Origin: Opitutia bacterium
Lineage (GTDB): Bacteria > Verrucomicrobiota > Verrucomicrobiia > Opitutales > UBA953
DNA: 13,386 nt
Direction: 5' to 3'
Assembly: GCA_947460445.1 (NCBI GenBank)
Contig: CANHHS010000037.1
Coordinates: 1 to 13,386 of the forward strand
This document shows positions 1 through 6,899 of this stretch, one piece after another (the first letter of the stretch is position 1; each line of letters opens with the position of its first letter). The position numbers were made by a program, and so were the translations under genes. Under the pieces are notes generated by a model, which saw only the letters and a list, made by a program, of their open reading frames with translations, was not told the DNA's origin and did not search any database.

Positions 1-54
1 CTTCTTTTGTATGGAACTGCCCTTGGCTTGCGGCGTCTAATGCCCACGACTTAA
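1..54 (+). CDS. 3' end of an upstream gene, possibly membrane protein EboC (partial)
   Basis: Frame 1 is open from the window edge to a TAA at 52-54. It encodes 17 residues: a short hydrophobic run (LLLYGTALGL) followed by a basic RRLMPTT tail. A hydrophobic segment ending in arginines is what the last membrane helix of a polytopic protein looks like. In ebo clusters the UbiA-type prenyltransferase-like EboC often lies just before eboD, so that identity is a guess from context. Frame 2 is also open to a stop at 38-40 and cannot be excluded. Too little is present to assign a family. Confidence 0.35.
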   Translation, partial: LLLYGTALGLRRLMPTT

Positions 55-75
55 GTTTCACCTTAAGTCATAGGC

Positions 76-1224
76 ATGGACGAGCTCGACCTCAGCTTCT
101 CGGTGACGTTCCGTCACCGCATCCTCTTTACCGAGGACGCTTTTGCTGCGTCGAATCCCTGCCTCAAGGGACTTCTTGGATCTGCAAAGTTTTTACCACT
201 CGTTGACAGTGGCTTGGCGAAGTCGTCGCCACGTCTCCTTGAAAGTATCTCGACTTACGCAAAAGCAAACGGGTTACAAATGACGCGAGAGCCGCTAGTC
301 TTAACAGGCGGCGAGGCCGCCAAAAAAGACACGCAGGTTGTTAAAGCTGTTTTAGCTGCTATCGAAACCGACAAGATTTGCCGACACTCTTACGTGCTCG
401 CTATTGGCGGCGGCGCATTTCTCGATGCCGTTGGCTTCGCCTGCGCAACCGCACACCGTGGCGTGCGGGTCATTCGCATGCCGACGACAACATTAGGCCA
501 GGGTGATGCGGGCGTGGGCGTAAAAAATGGCATCAATACTTTTGGGAAGAAAAACTTCACGGGCGCATTTGCCGTGCCTGCAGCGGTAGTGAATGACCTC
601 AAATTGCTGACGACGCTGGATGCGCGCGGCAAGCGCGACGGACTGGTAGAGGCCGTTAAAGTCGCACTGCTTAAAGATGCCGATTTCTTTAGTGCACTCG
701 AAAAAGATGTCACACATTTAGCGGCGGGAGATTTATCGGCGATTGGGCGGGCAATTCGCCGTTCAGCTGAGCTGCACGCCAAGCACATTGCTGGCAGCGG
801 CGACCCTTTTGAGTTGGGAAGCGCACGTCCATTAGATCTTGGACATTGGGCTGCCCATAAACTCGAATCGTTGACGGCCCACCGTTTGACCCATGGCGAG
901 GCAGTTGCCATTGGGCTCGCCCTCGATATGCTCTGTGCCCGTGACCTTGGTCTCTTCGGTCGAGAAGAAGCCGAGCGGGTTCTTCGATTGCTTACGTCTC
1001 TCGGTTTTCGAATTTATGCACCAGAGTTGCACCAACAAGAAAGCGTGCCGCTCTTGAGTGGGCTTGAAGAGTTTCGAGAACATTTAGGCGGACAGTTAAC
1101 CTTAGTTCTTCCAACGGCGATTGGTCAGTCTACACAGATACACCACTTGGCGCCTAGTTACGTCCGCGCTGTCATCGATGAGTTAAAAACGTACGATCAA
1201 CTGACATGCGCCGCGCAGTCTTAA
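76..1224 (+). CDS. eboD: 3-dehydroquinate synthase-like protein, EboD type
   Basis: A 382-residue member of the sugar-phosphate cyclase (dehydroquinate synthase) fold. The NAD-binding GGGAFLDAVGF loop is at 111-121 and the PTTTLGQGDAGVGVKNGIN segment at 136-154. The three expected metal ligands are visible: E192 (in LVEAVK, with K195), H257 (in DLGHWAAHK) and H273 (in THGEA). The segments differ from housekeeping AroB: canonical ...AQVDSSVGGKTGVN reads GQGDAGVGVKNGIN here, and the NFGHTxGH motif reads DLGHWAAH. These changes, and a phosphatase-superfamily gene immediately downstream, point to the EboD subfamily rather than shikimate synthesis. EboD belongs to the ebo cluster, known from cyanobacterial scytonemin producers and other bacteria and proposed to act in trafficking or processing of a secondary metabolite; its reaction is not established. 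ATG 76 is the first start after an in-frame stop at 64-66, and no clear ribosome-binding site precedes it. The stop lies inside the next gene. Plain AroB is the alternative but less likely. Confidence 0.75.
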   Translation: MDELDLSFSVTFRHRILFTEDAFAASNPCLKGLLGSAKFLPLVDSGLAKSSPRLLESISTYAKANGLQMTREPLVLTGGEAAKKDTQVVKAVLAAIETDKICRHSYVLAIGGGAFLDAVGFACATAHRGVRVIRMPTTTLGQGDAGVGVKNGINTFGKKNFTGAFAVPAAVVNDLKLLTTLDARGKRDGLVEAVKVALLKDADFFSALEKDVTHLAAGDLSAIGRAIRRSAELHAKHIAGSGDPFELGSARPLDLGHWAAHKLESLTAHRLTHGEAVAIGLALDMLCARDLGLFGREEAERVLRLLTSLGFRIYAPELHQQESVPLLSGLEEFREHLGGQLTLVLPTAIGQSTQIHHLAPSYVRAVIDELKTYDQLTCAAQS

Positions 1225-2567
1225 ACGTCGTCGGACTCACCGCTCGTGATTTGCAGAGCGGAAAAATGCCTAAGTTGGCTGCACGCGTAGCCAATGGCTC
1301 CGTGGCGCGAGTGAAGCCAGCTTTCCCTGCCGTCACCTGTACGGCACAAGCAAACTATCTTACAGGTCTTACACCTGGCGAACACGGCATCGTCGCCAAC
1401 GGCTGGTCAGACCGGGCGCTCTCCGAAGTTCATTTTTGGAAACAGTCTAACCGTATCGTTGAAGGGAAAAAAATTTGGGAAACTGTGCGCTCAAAACGCC
1501 CCGGATTCCGCGTCGCCAATCTCTTCTGGTGGTTTAATCTTGGATCAAGCGTGGATATAGCCGTCACCCCGCGACCTATTTATAAAGCGGACGGTTCCAA
1601 GGCGCTCGATATTGCAACGTGGCCACATGACTTGCGTTATGCCTTAAAGAAAGATCTTTGGGATTTCCCCTTCGGTGCCTTTTGGGGTCCGTATGCAGGG
1701 CTCGATTCGTCTCAGTGGATTGCCGATGCCGCTCGTTGGATTGAGTACAACGAAAAGCCCGACCTTAACTTAGTATACCTGCCGCACCTTGATTACGACT
1801 TGCAGCGGCATGGGCCTAGTTCTGTGGAAGCAGACGCTGCGCGCGCCGAAATAGATAAGCTTGTTGGGCGACTGGCTGATGACCTTGAGCGCTCAGGAGT
1901 AGAGGTCACTATTCTTTCCGAGTACAGCATCACGGCGGTTGACCGCGCTGTCTGCCTAAACCGTGTTTTCCGCGCGCAAGGCTGGCTGGCTATAAAGGAA
2001 GAACTCGGCGGAGAAATCCTGGACACCTTCCACAGTCGTGCCTTTGCAGTCTGCGACCATCAAGTCGCCCACATCTATGTGCGTGATCCAGCTCTACTCA
2101 GCGAGGTCCGTGCATTGCTTGAATCCACGCCTGGTGTTGAGCGCGTGCTGGATGTCGCTGCACAGAAAGCCGAAGGCCTTTGGCACGCGCGCTCCGGCGA
2201 TTTACTCGCCGTATCCGATGCTCACAGTTGGTTCGCTTATAATTACTGGGAGGACGACGCGCGCGCGCCCGACTTCGCCCGCACCGTCGACATCCATCGC
2301 AAGCCTGGCTACGATCCCTGCGAACTGCTCATCGATCCAAACGTAAAGCTGCCGATGTTAAATGTACTTTGGTTCCTGCTTCGTAAGAAGCTTGGCTTCC
2401 GGGCGCTTCTCAAGCTCACGCCGTTGAATCCTCAACTCATTAAAGGGTCGCACGGACGCATGCCCGAGGACTCGCTTGATTGGCCGGTACTCATCGAGTC
2501 ACGCGTCGGGCTTCCTGCTACCCTTGAGGCGACGCAAGTGCGCGACCGTCTCGCTGTTGGTTTCTGA
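1206..2567 (+). CDS. eboF: nucleotide pyrophosphatase/phosphodiesterase family protein, EboF-like
   Basis: A 453-residue protein of the alkaline-phosphatase superfamily (type I phosphodiesterase/nucleotide pyrophosphatase branch). The nucleophile region PAFPAVTCTAQANYLTG is at 38-54, with T44 or T46 as the likely catalytic threonine, followed by TPGEHGIVANGW at 56-67. A second metal-site segment, YLPHLDYDLQRHGP, is at 191-204. Compared with classical NPPs the metal site is altered: the N-terminal VDG motif reads VVG (8-10), the PDxxGHxxGP motif has Q200 for its histidine, and the SDHG motif appears as LSEYS. A later SDAHSW stretch may supply other ligands. The ATG overlaps eboD by 19 bp, implying translational coupling. 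No signal peptide is visible, so it is probably cytosolic. Assignment to EboF rests on family plus position next to EboD; no EboE-like gene lies between or after them. The substrate is unknown. Confidence 0.68.
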   Translation: MRRAVLNVVGLTARDLQSGKMPKLAARVANGSVARVKPAFPAVTCTAQANYLTGLTPGEHGIVANGWSDRALSEVHFWKQSNRIVEGKKIWETVRSKRPGFRVANLFWWFNLGSSVDIAVTPRPIYKADGSKALDIATWPHDLRYALKKDLWDFPFGAFWGPYAGLDSSQWIADAARWIEYNEKPDLNLVYLPHLDYDLQRHGPSSVEADAARAEIDKLVGRLADDLERSGVEVTILSEYSITAVDRAVCLNRVFRAQGWLAIKEELGGEILDTFHSRAFAVCDHQVAHIYVRDPALLSEVRALLESTPGVERVLDVAAQKAEGLWHARSGDLLAVSDAHSWFAYNYWEDDARAPDFARTVDIHRKPGYDPCELLIDPNVKLPMLNVLWFLLRKKLGFRALLKLTPLNPQLIKGSHGRMPEDSLDWPVLIESRVGLPATLEATQVRDRLAVGF

Positions 2568-2571
2568 GTCG

Positions 2572-3129
2572 ATGCTATTGCTCCACGGACACTACAAATT
2601 CTTCCGGCGTCGCGTCGCTGTGCGTAATGTTTGGTGCACGGTTTGTAAGGACTCACGACTCGCCATCGGCATCCGTAGCCTCGTCGTTATTCATCTCTTC
2701 TGGATTCCAATCCTACCCATCGCGCGCGTGACCGACTGGACGTGCGCTAGCTGCGGCAAGGACCCCAAGGCGAATTTGTCGGTGCGCCCCGCTTCTATGC
2801 GCTGGCCTCTGGTGCTGGCTGGCCTGTTTGTGATCGCCGGTCTTTGGACGCTCGTTGAGACGTTGCGGACCGGGGAGGATGCGTTGGCTGGAAAGGATAA
2901 GAGCTTGGCCGACGGCATTGCTGGCGGAATCACACTCATCGGCTTTGGCGTTCTTTGGGGCTACATGGTGCGGCGTCAGCTTCGCAAGACCACCGAACTT
3001 GGTTTCGACGATGGCAAAACACCCGTTGCGCCGCTCGACGGATCACATTGTCCCCTCTGCAGTGAACTCTTGCTGATTCCAGGCAAGCCGCGCTGCGAGC
3101 GCTGCCAGGTTGACATCTTAGTTAACTGA
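2572..3129 (+). CDS. zinc-ribbon protein with two membrane helices
   Basis: A 185-residue protein starting at ATG 2572, 4 bp after the eboF stop. The frame stays open upstream, but a longer start would run deep into eboF. The N-terminal domain has CxxC pairs at C22/C25 and C58/C61 separated by a hydrophobic IHLFWIPILPI stretch, the pattern of the small zinc-ribbon family in which one treble-clef-like site brackets a hydrophobic strand. Two hydrophobic segments follow, about 78-95 and 115-133. The C-terminus carries a second four-cysteine site, C160/C163 and C175/C178 (CPLC...CERC). The predicted picture is an integral membrane protein with two zinc ribbons, probably both cytoplasmic because the helices form a hairpin. 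Its position suggests it is the last gene of the ebo-containing operon. Its function is unknown; a metal-dependent chaperone or scaffold is speculation. Confidence 0.7.
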   Translation: MLLLHGHYKFFRRRVAVRNVWCTVCKDSRLAIGIRSLVVIHLFWIPILPIARVTDWTCASCGKDPKANLSVRPASMRWPLVLAGLFVIAGLWTLVETLRTGEDALAGKDKSLADGIAGGITLIGFGVLWGYMVRRQLRKTTELGFDDGKTPVAPLDGSHCPLCSELLLIPGKPRCERCQVDILVN

Positions 3130-3135
3130 CCCTGC

Positions 3136-4032
3136 TTAGGCTGTCAGGCGCTCGAGACACTCTGTGTAGAGTCGCTGCGTACCCTTAACAATGTCGTCGG
3201 GCAGGCGCGGTCCTGGTGCACGCTTATCCCAAGGTTGGGCTTCGAGCCAATCGCGCACAAATTGTTTATCGTAGGAAGGCTGTGAGCGACCGGGCTGCCA
3301 GCGTTCAGCAGGCCAATAACGCGAAGAGTCGGGAGTGAGCACTTCGTCAATGAGCACAAGCGAACCGTCGGCCGCATGTCCAAATTCAAACTTCGTATCA
3401 GCGAGAAGAATGCCGGCTTGGGCCGCACGCTCAGACCCCATGCGATAAAGCGCGATCGACGCATCACGGACAGCTGTGAAATCTTTTTGTCCGAGAATCT
3501 CCGCACACCGCGCTTGGGTGATTGGCTCATCGTGCCCAGCAGCTGCTTTTGTTGATGGCGTGAAGATAGGCTCCGGTAGTTTAGATCCATCAAGTAACCC
3601 TGTCGGAAGTTTGTGATCTAAAATTGCACCGTTAGACTTGTATTCTTTCCAGCCACTGCCTGCTAAGTAACCGCGCACGACTGCTTCCACGGGTAAGGGT
3701 TTTAATTTACGCACCAACATTGATCGCGGAATAAGCGCCTCGTGGCCTTTCAGAGCCGCTGCAATTGCTTGCGAGTGATTGGGTGCAAGGTGAATGGGGA
3801 AAATTTTAGCGGCTTGCTCGAACCACCAGAGGCTAACTTGAGTGAGTAGGATGCCTTTGCCGGGCACGCCATTCGGCATGACGACATCAAATGCTGACAG
3901 TCGGTCAGTCGCGACAATCAGCAACTGTTCGCCCAAATCAAAAATTTCGCGCACCTTACCGGTCGCTACTTTGCGAAAAGGCAGACCTTCAACGGTCATT
4001 AAGGCTTCGGTCGGTAGTGCGGGAGCGCGCAT
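3136..4032 (-). CDS. purC: phosphoribosylaminoimidazole-succinocarboxamide synthase (SAICAR synthetase)
   Basis: This cytosolic enzyme of de novo purine synthesis joins CAIR and aspartate, with ATP, to give SAICAR. Family motifs run in order: GKVRE at 25-29 (ATP-binding loop), DRLSAFD at 43-49, VRGYLAGSGW at 119-128, EPIFTPSTKAAAGHDEPI at 154-171, LADTKFEFG at 210-218 and DEVLTPDSSRYW at 229-240. The SYDKQFVRDWL segment follows near the C-terminus. At 298 residues it is the long single-domain form (about 290-305) rather than the short E. coli form. ATG at 4032 is preferred because the residues before GKVRE match the usual lead-in; an in-frame ATG at 3999 would shorten it by 11 residues. No Shine-Dalgarno sequence is evident. 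It is not in an operon with other pur genes. It converges on the zinc-ribbon gene with a 6-bp gap and diverges from the fucosidase gene. Confidence 0.97.
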   Translation of the reverse strand: MRAPALPTEALMTVEGLPFRKVATGKVREIFDLGEQLLIVATDRLSAFDVVMPNGVPGKGILLTQVSLWWFEQAAKIFPIHLAPNHSQAIAAALKGHEALIPRSMLVRKLKPLPVEAVVRGYLAGSGWKEYKSNGAILDHKLPTGLLDGSKLPEPIFTPSTKAAAGHDEPITQARCAEILGQKDFTAVRDASIALYRMGSERAAQAGILLADTKFEFGHAADGSLVLIDEVLTPDSSRYWPAERWQPGRSQPSYDKQFVRDWLEAQPWDKRAPGPRLPDDIVKGTQRLYTECLERLTA

Positions 4033-4160
4033 GTCGATGCACGTGGGTTAAGCATTAAACGGAAAAGACGAAAGCGGAAACGACAGAAGACTCGTCACGA
4101 GGCTCACATTATCTAGATTTGCTCTACGCTACGCCCAATTTCAGGCCATTCCCTTCCTTT
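4033..4160. promoter_or_regulatory. divergent promoter region between purC and the fucosidase gene
   Basis: This is the only space available for the promoters of the two divergent genes (128 bp). It contains CACGTG at 4040-4045, a purine-rich stretch at about 4055-4090 and a small palindrome CTCGT-C-ACGAG at 4091-4101. An AT-rich TTATCTAGATTT patch at about 4109-4120 could serve as a -10 region for the fucosidase gene. No convincing -35/-10 pair can be defined by eye for either direction. No purine-riboswitch-like core is recognised upstream of purC. Confidence 0.35.
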
Positions 4161-5525
4161 ATGCTGCGCTACCTCCCACTCTTCGTTGTCTTCATTACTA
4201 GCCTCGTCTCAGCAGAGCCCCCTGTGACAAAGGATGTGCCGCCGAGCCGAACCGCATGGTTTGAAGATGTCCGTTTTGGTATGTTTATTCACTTCGGGCT
4301 ATATTCTATTCCGGCGGGAGAGTGGGACGGCAAGAAAATGGGCCGGAATGATTACGCGGAGTGGATTCGTATGCAGCATAACTGGCCCAATGAACCAGTG
4401 GGCATCTCGCGCAGCGACTACGACACGCTTCTTTCGAAGTTTACGGCAGAAAAATTTAACGCAGATGCGTGGGCCGATGCGATGCACCAAGCGGGCATGC
4501 GCTATGTAGTGATTACTTCCAAGCACCACGACGGCTTTGCTTTGTGGAAGTCGAGTGTGTCAAAGTACAACATTGTCGACGCGACACCTTTTGGCCGTGA
4601 CCTCCTCGCCGAACTTGCGACGGCTTGTCGCAAGCGTGGTATCCGATTTGGACTTTATTACTCGCATTGGCTAGACTGGGATTATCCAGGCGGAGCTTTG
4701 CCTCCTTGGCCTGAAATCAAAGGCGATTACGCTTTTGTGCAGCCCTCTCAGGAAGCCTACCAAAAGTATTGGGATGAAAAGTGCATCGCTCAGGTTGCCG
4801 AGCTTTGTGATCGGCTGAAGCCAGACTTACTTTGGTTTGATAGTTGGGGCGGAAAGTCGCGCGGCTTTTTGACGGACAAGCGCCTCGACCAACTTCTGGC
4901 AACGGTCCACGCCCATGCACCCGATTGTTTAGTGAATAGTCGCATAGGACGAAAGCAGGGCGTGGATTTACTTTCGATGGGCGATAATCAATTTCCTGAT
5001 AAGGGTTTTGATATGCCGTGGGAGACCTCAGGTACGCTTAATTACTCATGGGGTTACAATAAATTCGACCATAAATGGAAACCCGTTGATCAGCTGATCC
5101 GTAATTTAATTAATAACGCATCGCTGGGCGGAAACTATCAATTGAACGTTGGTCCGATGGGCGATGGCAGCTTTCAGCCCGAAGCGCTGCAAAGCCTTGC
5201 CGGTATTGGTGCATGGATGGACGTCAACGCCGAGTCGATCCGCGGCACAACCGCAAGTGCGTTGGCTCGCCCGACTTGGGGGCGTTACACATTCCGCGCT
5301 CCTGGTACGCTTTACTTGCATGTCTACGAGTGGCCTAAAGATCGCCGACTTGTTGTTAACTTCAAAGGGCTACCTCAAGAAGCGGTGTTGCTTGCGGGCG
5401 GGGAAAAACTGGCTGCCTCGTACGAGCCTAATACGGGACTCATTATTACCGTGCCCGAGCAGAAGCCCAATACGCCCGTCCCTGTAATTCGTTTAACCAA
5501 GATGGGTAATCTTGGTGCCCGTTAA
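4161..5525 (+). CDS. secreted alpha-L-fucosidase, glycoside hydrolase family 29
   Basis: A retaining exo-alpha-L-fucosidase that releases fucose from glycans. From ATG 4161 the protein has 454 residues and begins with a classic signal peptide (MLRYLPLFVVFITSLVSA, cleavage near A18-E19), so it should act in the periplasm or outside the cell. An upstream TTG at 4119 would bury the signal peptide behind 14 extra residues and is rejected. GH29 landmarks include WFEDVRFGMFIHFGLYS at 33-49, YAEWI at 65-69, WADAMHQAGMRYVVITSKHHDGFALW at 104-129 (given as positions; key HHDGF), GLYYSHWLDW at 164-173, and LLWFDSW at 223-229, where D227 is the expected nucleophile. NASLGGNYQLNVGP lies further on. The C-terminal part is a beta-rich domain typical of the family. 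The acid/base residue cannot be fixed by eye; the Glu in MPWET is one candidate. No sulfatase, SusC/D-like or fucose-catabolism gene is adjacent, so it stands alone. It ends 1 bp from the tcdA stop. Confidence 0.93.
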   Translation: MLRYLPLFVVFITSLVSAEPPVTKDVPPSRTAWFEDVRFGMFIHFGLYSIPAGEWDGKKMGRNDYAEWIRMQHNWPNEPVGISRSDYDTLLSKFTAEKFNADAWADAMHQAGMRYVVITSKHHDGFALWKSSVSKYNIVDATPFGRDLLAELATACRKRGIRFGLYYSHWLDWDYPGGALPPWPEIKGDYAFVQPSQEAYQKYWDEKCIAQVAELCDRLKPDLLWFDSWGGKSRGFLTDKRLDQLLATVHAHAPDCLVNSRIGRKQGVDLLSMGDNQFPDKGFDMPWETSGTLNYSWGYNKFDHKWKPVDQLIRNLINNASLGGNYQLNVGPMGDGSFQPEALQSLAGIGAWMDVNAESIRGTTASALARPTWGRYTFRAPGTLYLHVYEWPKDRRLVVNFKGLPQEAVLLAGGEKLAASYEPNTGLIITVPEQKPNTPVPVIRLTKMGNLGAR

Positions 5526-5526
5526 T

Positions 5527-6303
5527 TTAAGTATCCAGGAGTGCTAAGCGAATAGCTTCCCCCGCCGCCGCGAGTCCAAAGGCTCCTGCAACGTGTGCGG
5601 CCGTGCCATAGCCCCACTCGCAATTTGGGTGTAGCTCCTCGTCATCTGGCAATTGGTTTCCAGGTAAGCCTTCACAGTCCGTGGCCACGCGCAGTGGTTC
5701 ATCTGACCAAACAGCAGAGATATCCATCGGCCCTTTGCGCGGAAAGTCGAAGTTTTGTCGAAGGCGTTTGCGGACCAGTCGTAAGAGTGGGTCGTCGCGG
5801 GTGGAGGTTAAGTCTGAGACTTGAATTTGTGTTCCGCTGATGCGTCCTGCACAGCCGCCTGTCGTGACGGTACGTAGTTTGGCTGCGCGCGTGGCTGCAA
5901 GGATGCCGCACTTCGCGCTTAAGCTATCGATGGCATCAATCACAATTCCTTGGAAGCCGTCGAGCGCTGCGGGTGCGCCTGGCCGAGAGACGAAACGGAT
6001 TTCTGCCTGTACATCAATTGTCGGGTGAATGCTGCGGGCGCGATCTGCGAGAACTTTTGCCTTAGGCTGTCCCATGGATTCTTTGACGGCATGCAATTGG
6101 CGATTAGTGTTGGAAGTACAAACGTCGTCACCGTCGACCAAGATGAGTTTGCCAACGCCGCTACGTGCCAGGGCTTCCGCCGTCCATGAGCCCACGCCAC
6201 CTAAACCGATAATCATAAAAGAAGTACGCGAGAGTCGTTCGAGTGACGACTTGCCGTAAAGACGGGCTACGCCCGCAAAGCGTTCAAGGTATGCAGAATC
6301 CAC
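5527..6303 (-). CDS. tcdA: tRNA threonylcarbamoyladenosine dehydratase (E1/ThiF family)
   Basis: TcdA (CsdL/YgdL) uses ATP to activate and cyclise the t6A37 side chain of ANN-decoding tRNAs to ct6A, which strengthens decoding. The 258-residue protein has RFAGVARLYG at 8-17, the nucleotide-binding GLGGVGSW at 33-40, VDGDDV at 56-61, SNTNRQLHA at 64-72 with the E1-type Arg/Gln, K81, and VIDAIDS at 121-127. The GTQIQVSDLTSTRDDPLL segment at 157-174 closely matches E. coli TcdA. At the position of the E. coli 'CVFSTE' motif this protein reads AVWSDE (197-202), so that cysteine is alanine here. The start is GTG at 6303; the nearby ATG at 6310 is out of frame. No partner sulfur-transfer gene (csdA/csdE) is adjacent. 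It converges on the fucosidase gene with 1 bp between stop codons. Confidence 0.93.
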   Translation of the reverse strand: MDSAYLERFAGVARLYGKSSLERLSRTSFMIIGLGGVGSWTAEALARSGVGKLILVDGDDVCTSNTNRQLHAVKESMGQPKAKVLADRARSIHPTIDVQAEIRFVSRPGAPAALDGFQGIVIDAIDSLSAKCGILAATRAAKLRTVTTGGCAGRISGTQIQVSDLTSTRDDPLLRLVRKRLRQNFDFPRKGPMDISAVWSDEPLRVATDCEGLPGNQLPDDEELHPNCEWGYGTAAHVAGAFGLAAAGEAIRLALLDT

Positions 6304-6398
6304 GCCTCATGTTTGAAAGAGTCTGAGGTCTATTGGCGAAAGTAAAAAAGCCACGCTTGCCGAAACACCCAGATTTCTGCAGATTGACTGTCCTTCGT
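6304..6398. promoter_or_regulatory. divergent spacer between tcdA and the membrane-anchored protein
   Basis: These 95 bp must hold promoters in both directions. A 5-bp inverted repeat, CCTCA (6305-6309) and TGAGG (6324-6328), sits directly upstream of the tcdA GTG start. No clear -35/-10 pair is visible. A TTG at 6333 is in frame with the downstream gene, but ATG 6399 is the better start. Confidence 0.25.
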
Positions 6399-6899
6399 AT
6401 GTCTTCGTCTGAACCTAGGAACCCTACCATTCTCTTGGCGCCCACGACGCCGTTGTGGTTCCACGTCTTTAAGTGGGCCTTTGTCGGTGCGTTAACGTTC
6501 TCTCTTTGGATTTTTTACACGGTGCTTCAGGACTACCTCAAATCTTCGTCCGTGGCAGAAACGTACCGTCGTTCCGCCATTCCGCTTATTCAGTATCGTC
6601 TCGAGCAGCGTGTTTGGCCGGAAGATTTTGATCTTACTAAATCTCCCGAAGGCTTAAAGCGGTACGACTTTTCTAAAGTCTGGGAAAAGGCTGCAGGCGA
6701 CTTAACCGTCACTGGAACTTGGCGCTTTGTTCGGTCTGGGGCAGAAGGTGTCGCAGCGATTACGTTTGAGCCCAAAAACGTGCAAGATGCACAAACCTTC
6801 CTCGTTGCTTTGGATAAGCGCTTAGATGACGGACGTCCGGAAACGGGTCGTTTCCGGGTTAAGGCCGGTGTCGGCTCGTTTACGCTCCCGGTTGAGTGA
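6399..6899 (+). CDS. membrane-anchored protein of unknown function
   Basis: Not recognised. From ATG 6399 it is 166 residues; a TTG at 6333 would add 22 residues (MAKVKKPRLPKHPDF...) that are basic and show no conserved look. There is one hydrophobic segment at about 24-43 (FKWAFVGALTFSLWIFYTVL) preceded by a short polar stretch. After it come a helix-forming stretch (VAETYRRSAIPLIQYRLEQ), then VWPEDFD, then a strand-rich domain of about 80 residues (GTWRFVRSG, AAITFEP, GRFRVKAG, GSFTLPVE). Topology is probably N-in with the C-terminal domain in the periplasm. A long N-terminal hydrophobic helix followed by a globular sheet resembles a pseudopilin, but the prepilin peptidase site (G-F-x-x-x-E) is absent, so this is only an analogy. 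The last 20 bp overlap the end of prfA on the other strand. Confidence 0.7.
   Translation: MSSSEPRNPTILLAPTTPLWFHVFKWAFVGALTFSLWIFYTVLQDYLKSSSVAETYRRSAIPLIQYRLEQRVWPEDFDLTKSPEGLKRYDFSKVWEKAAGDLTVTGTWRFVRSGAEGVAAITFEPKNVQDAQTFLVALDKRLDDGRPETGRFRVKAGVGSFTLPVE

Noticed and set aside
390..911. 173-codon open frame on the minus strand inside eboD
   Set aside because: It is an antisense shadow with low-complexity Ser/Ala/Pro/Arg-rich sequence; the plus-strand frame carries the clear cyclase motifs.
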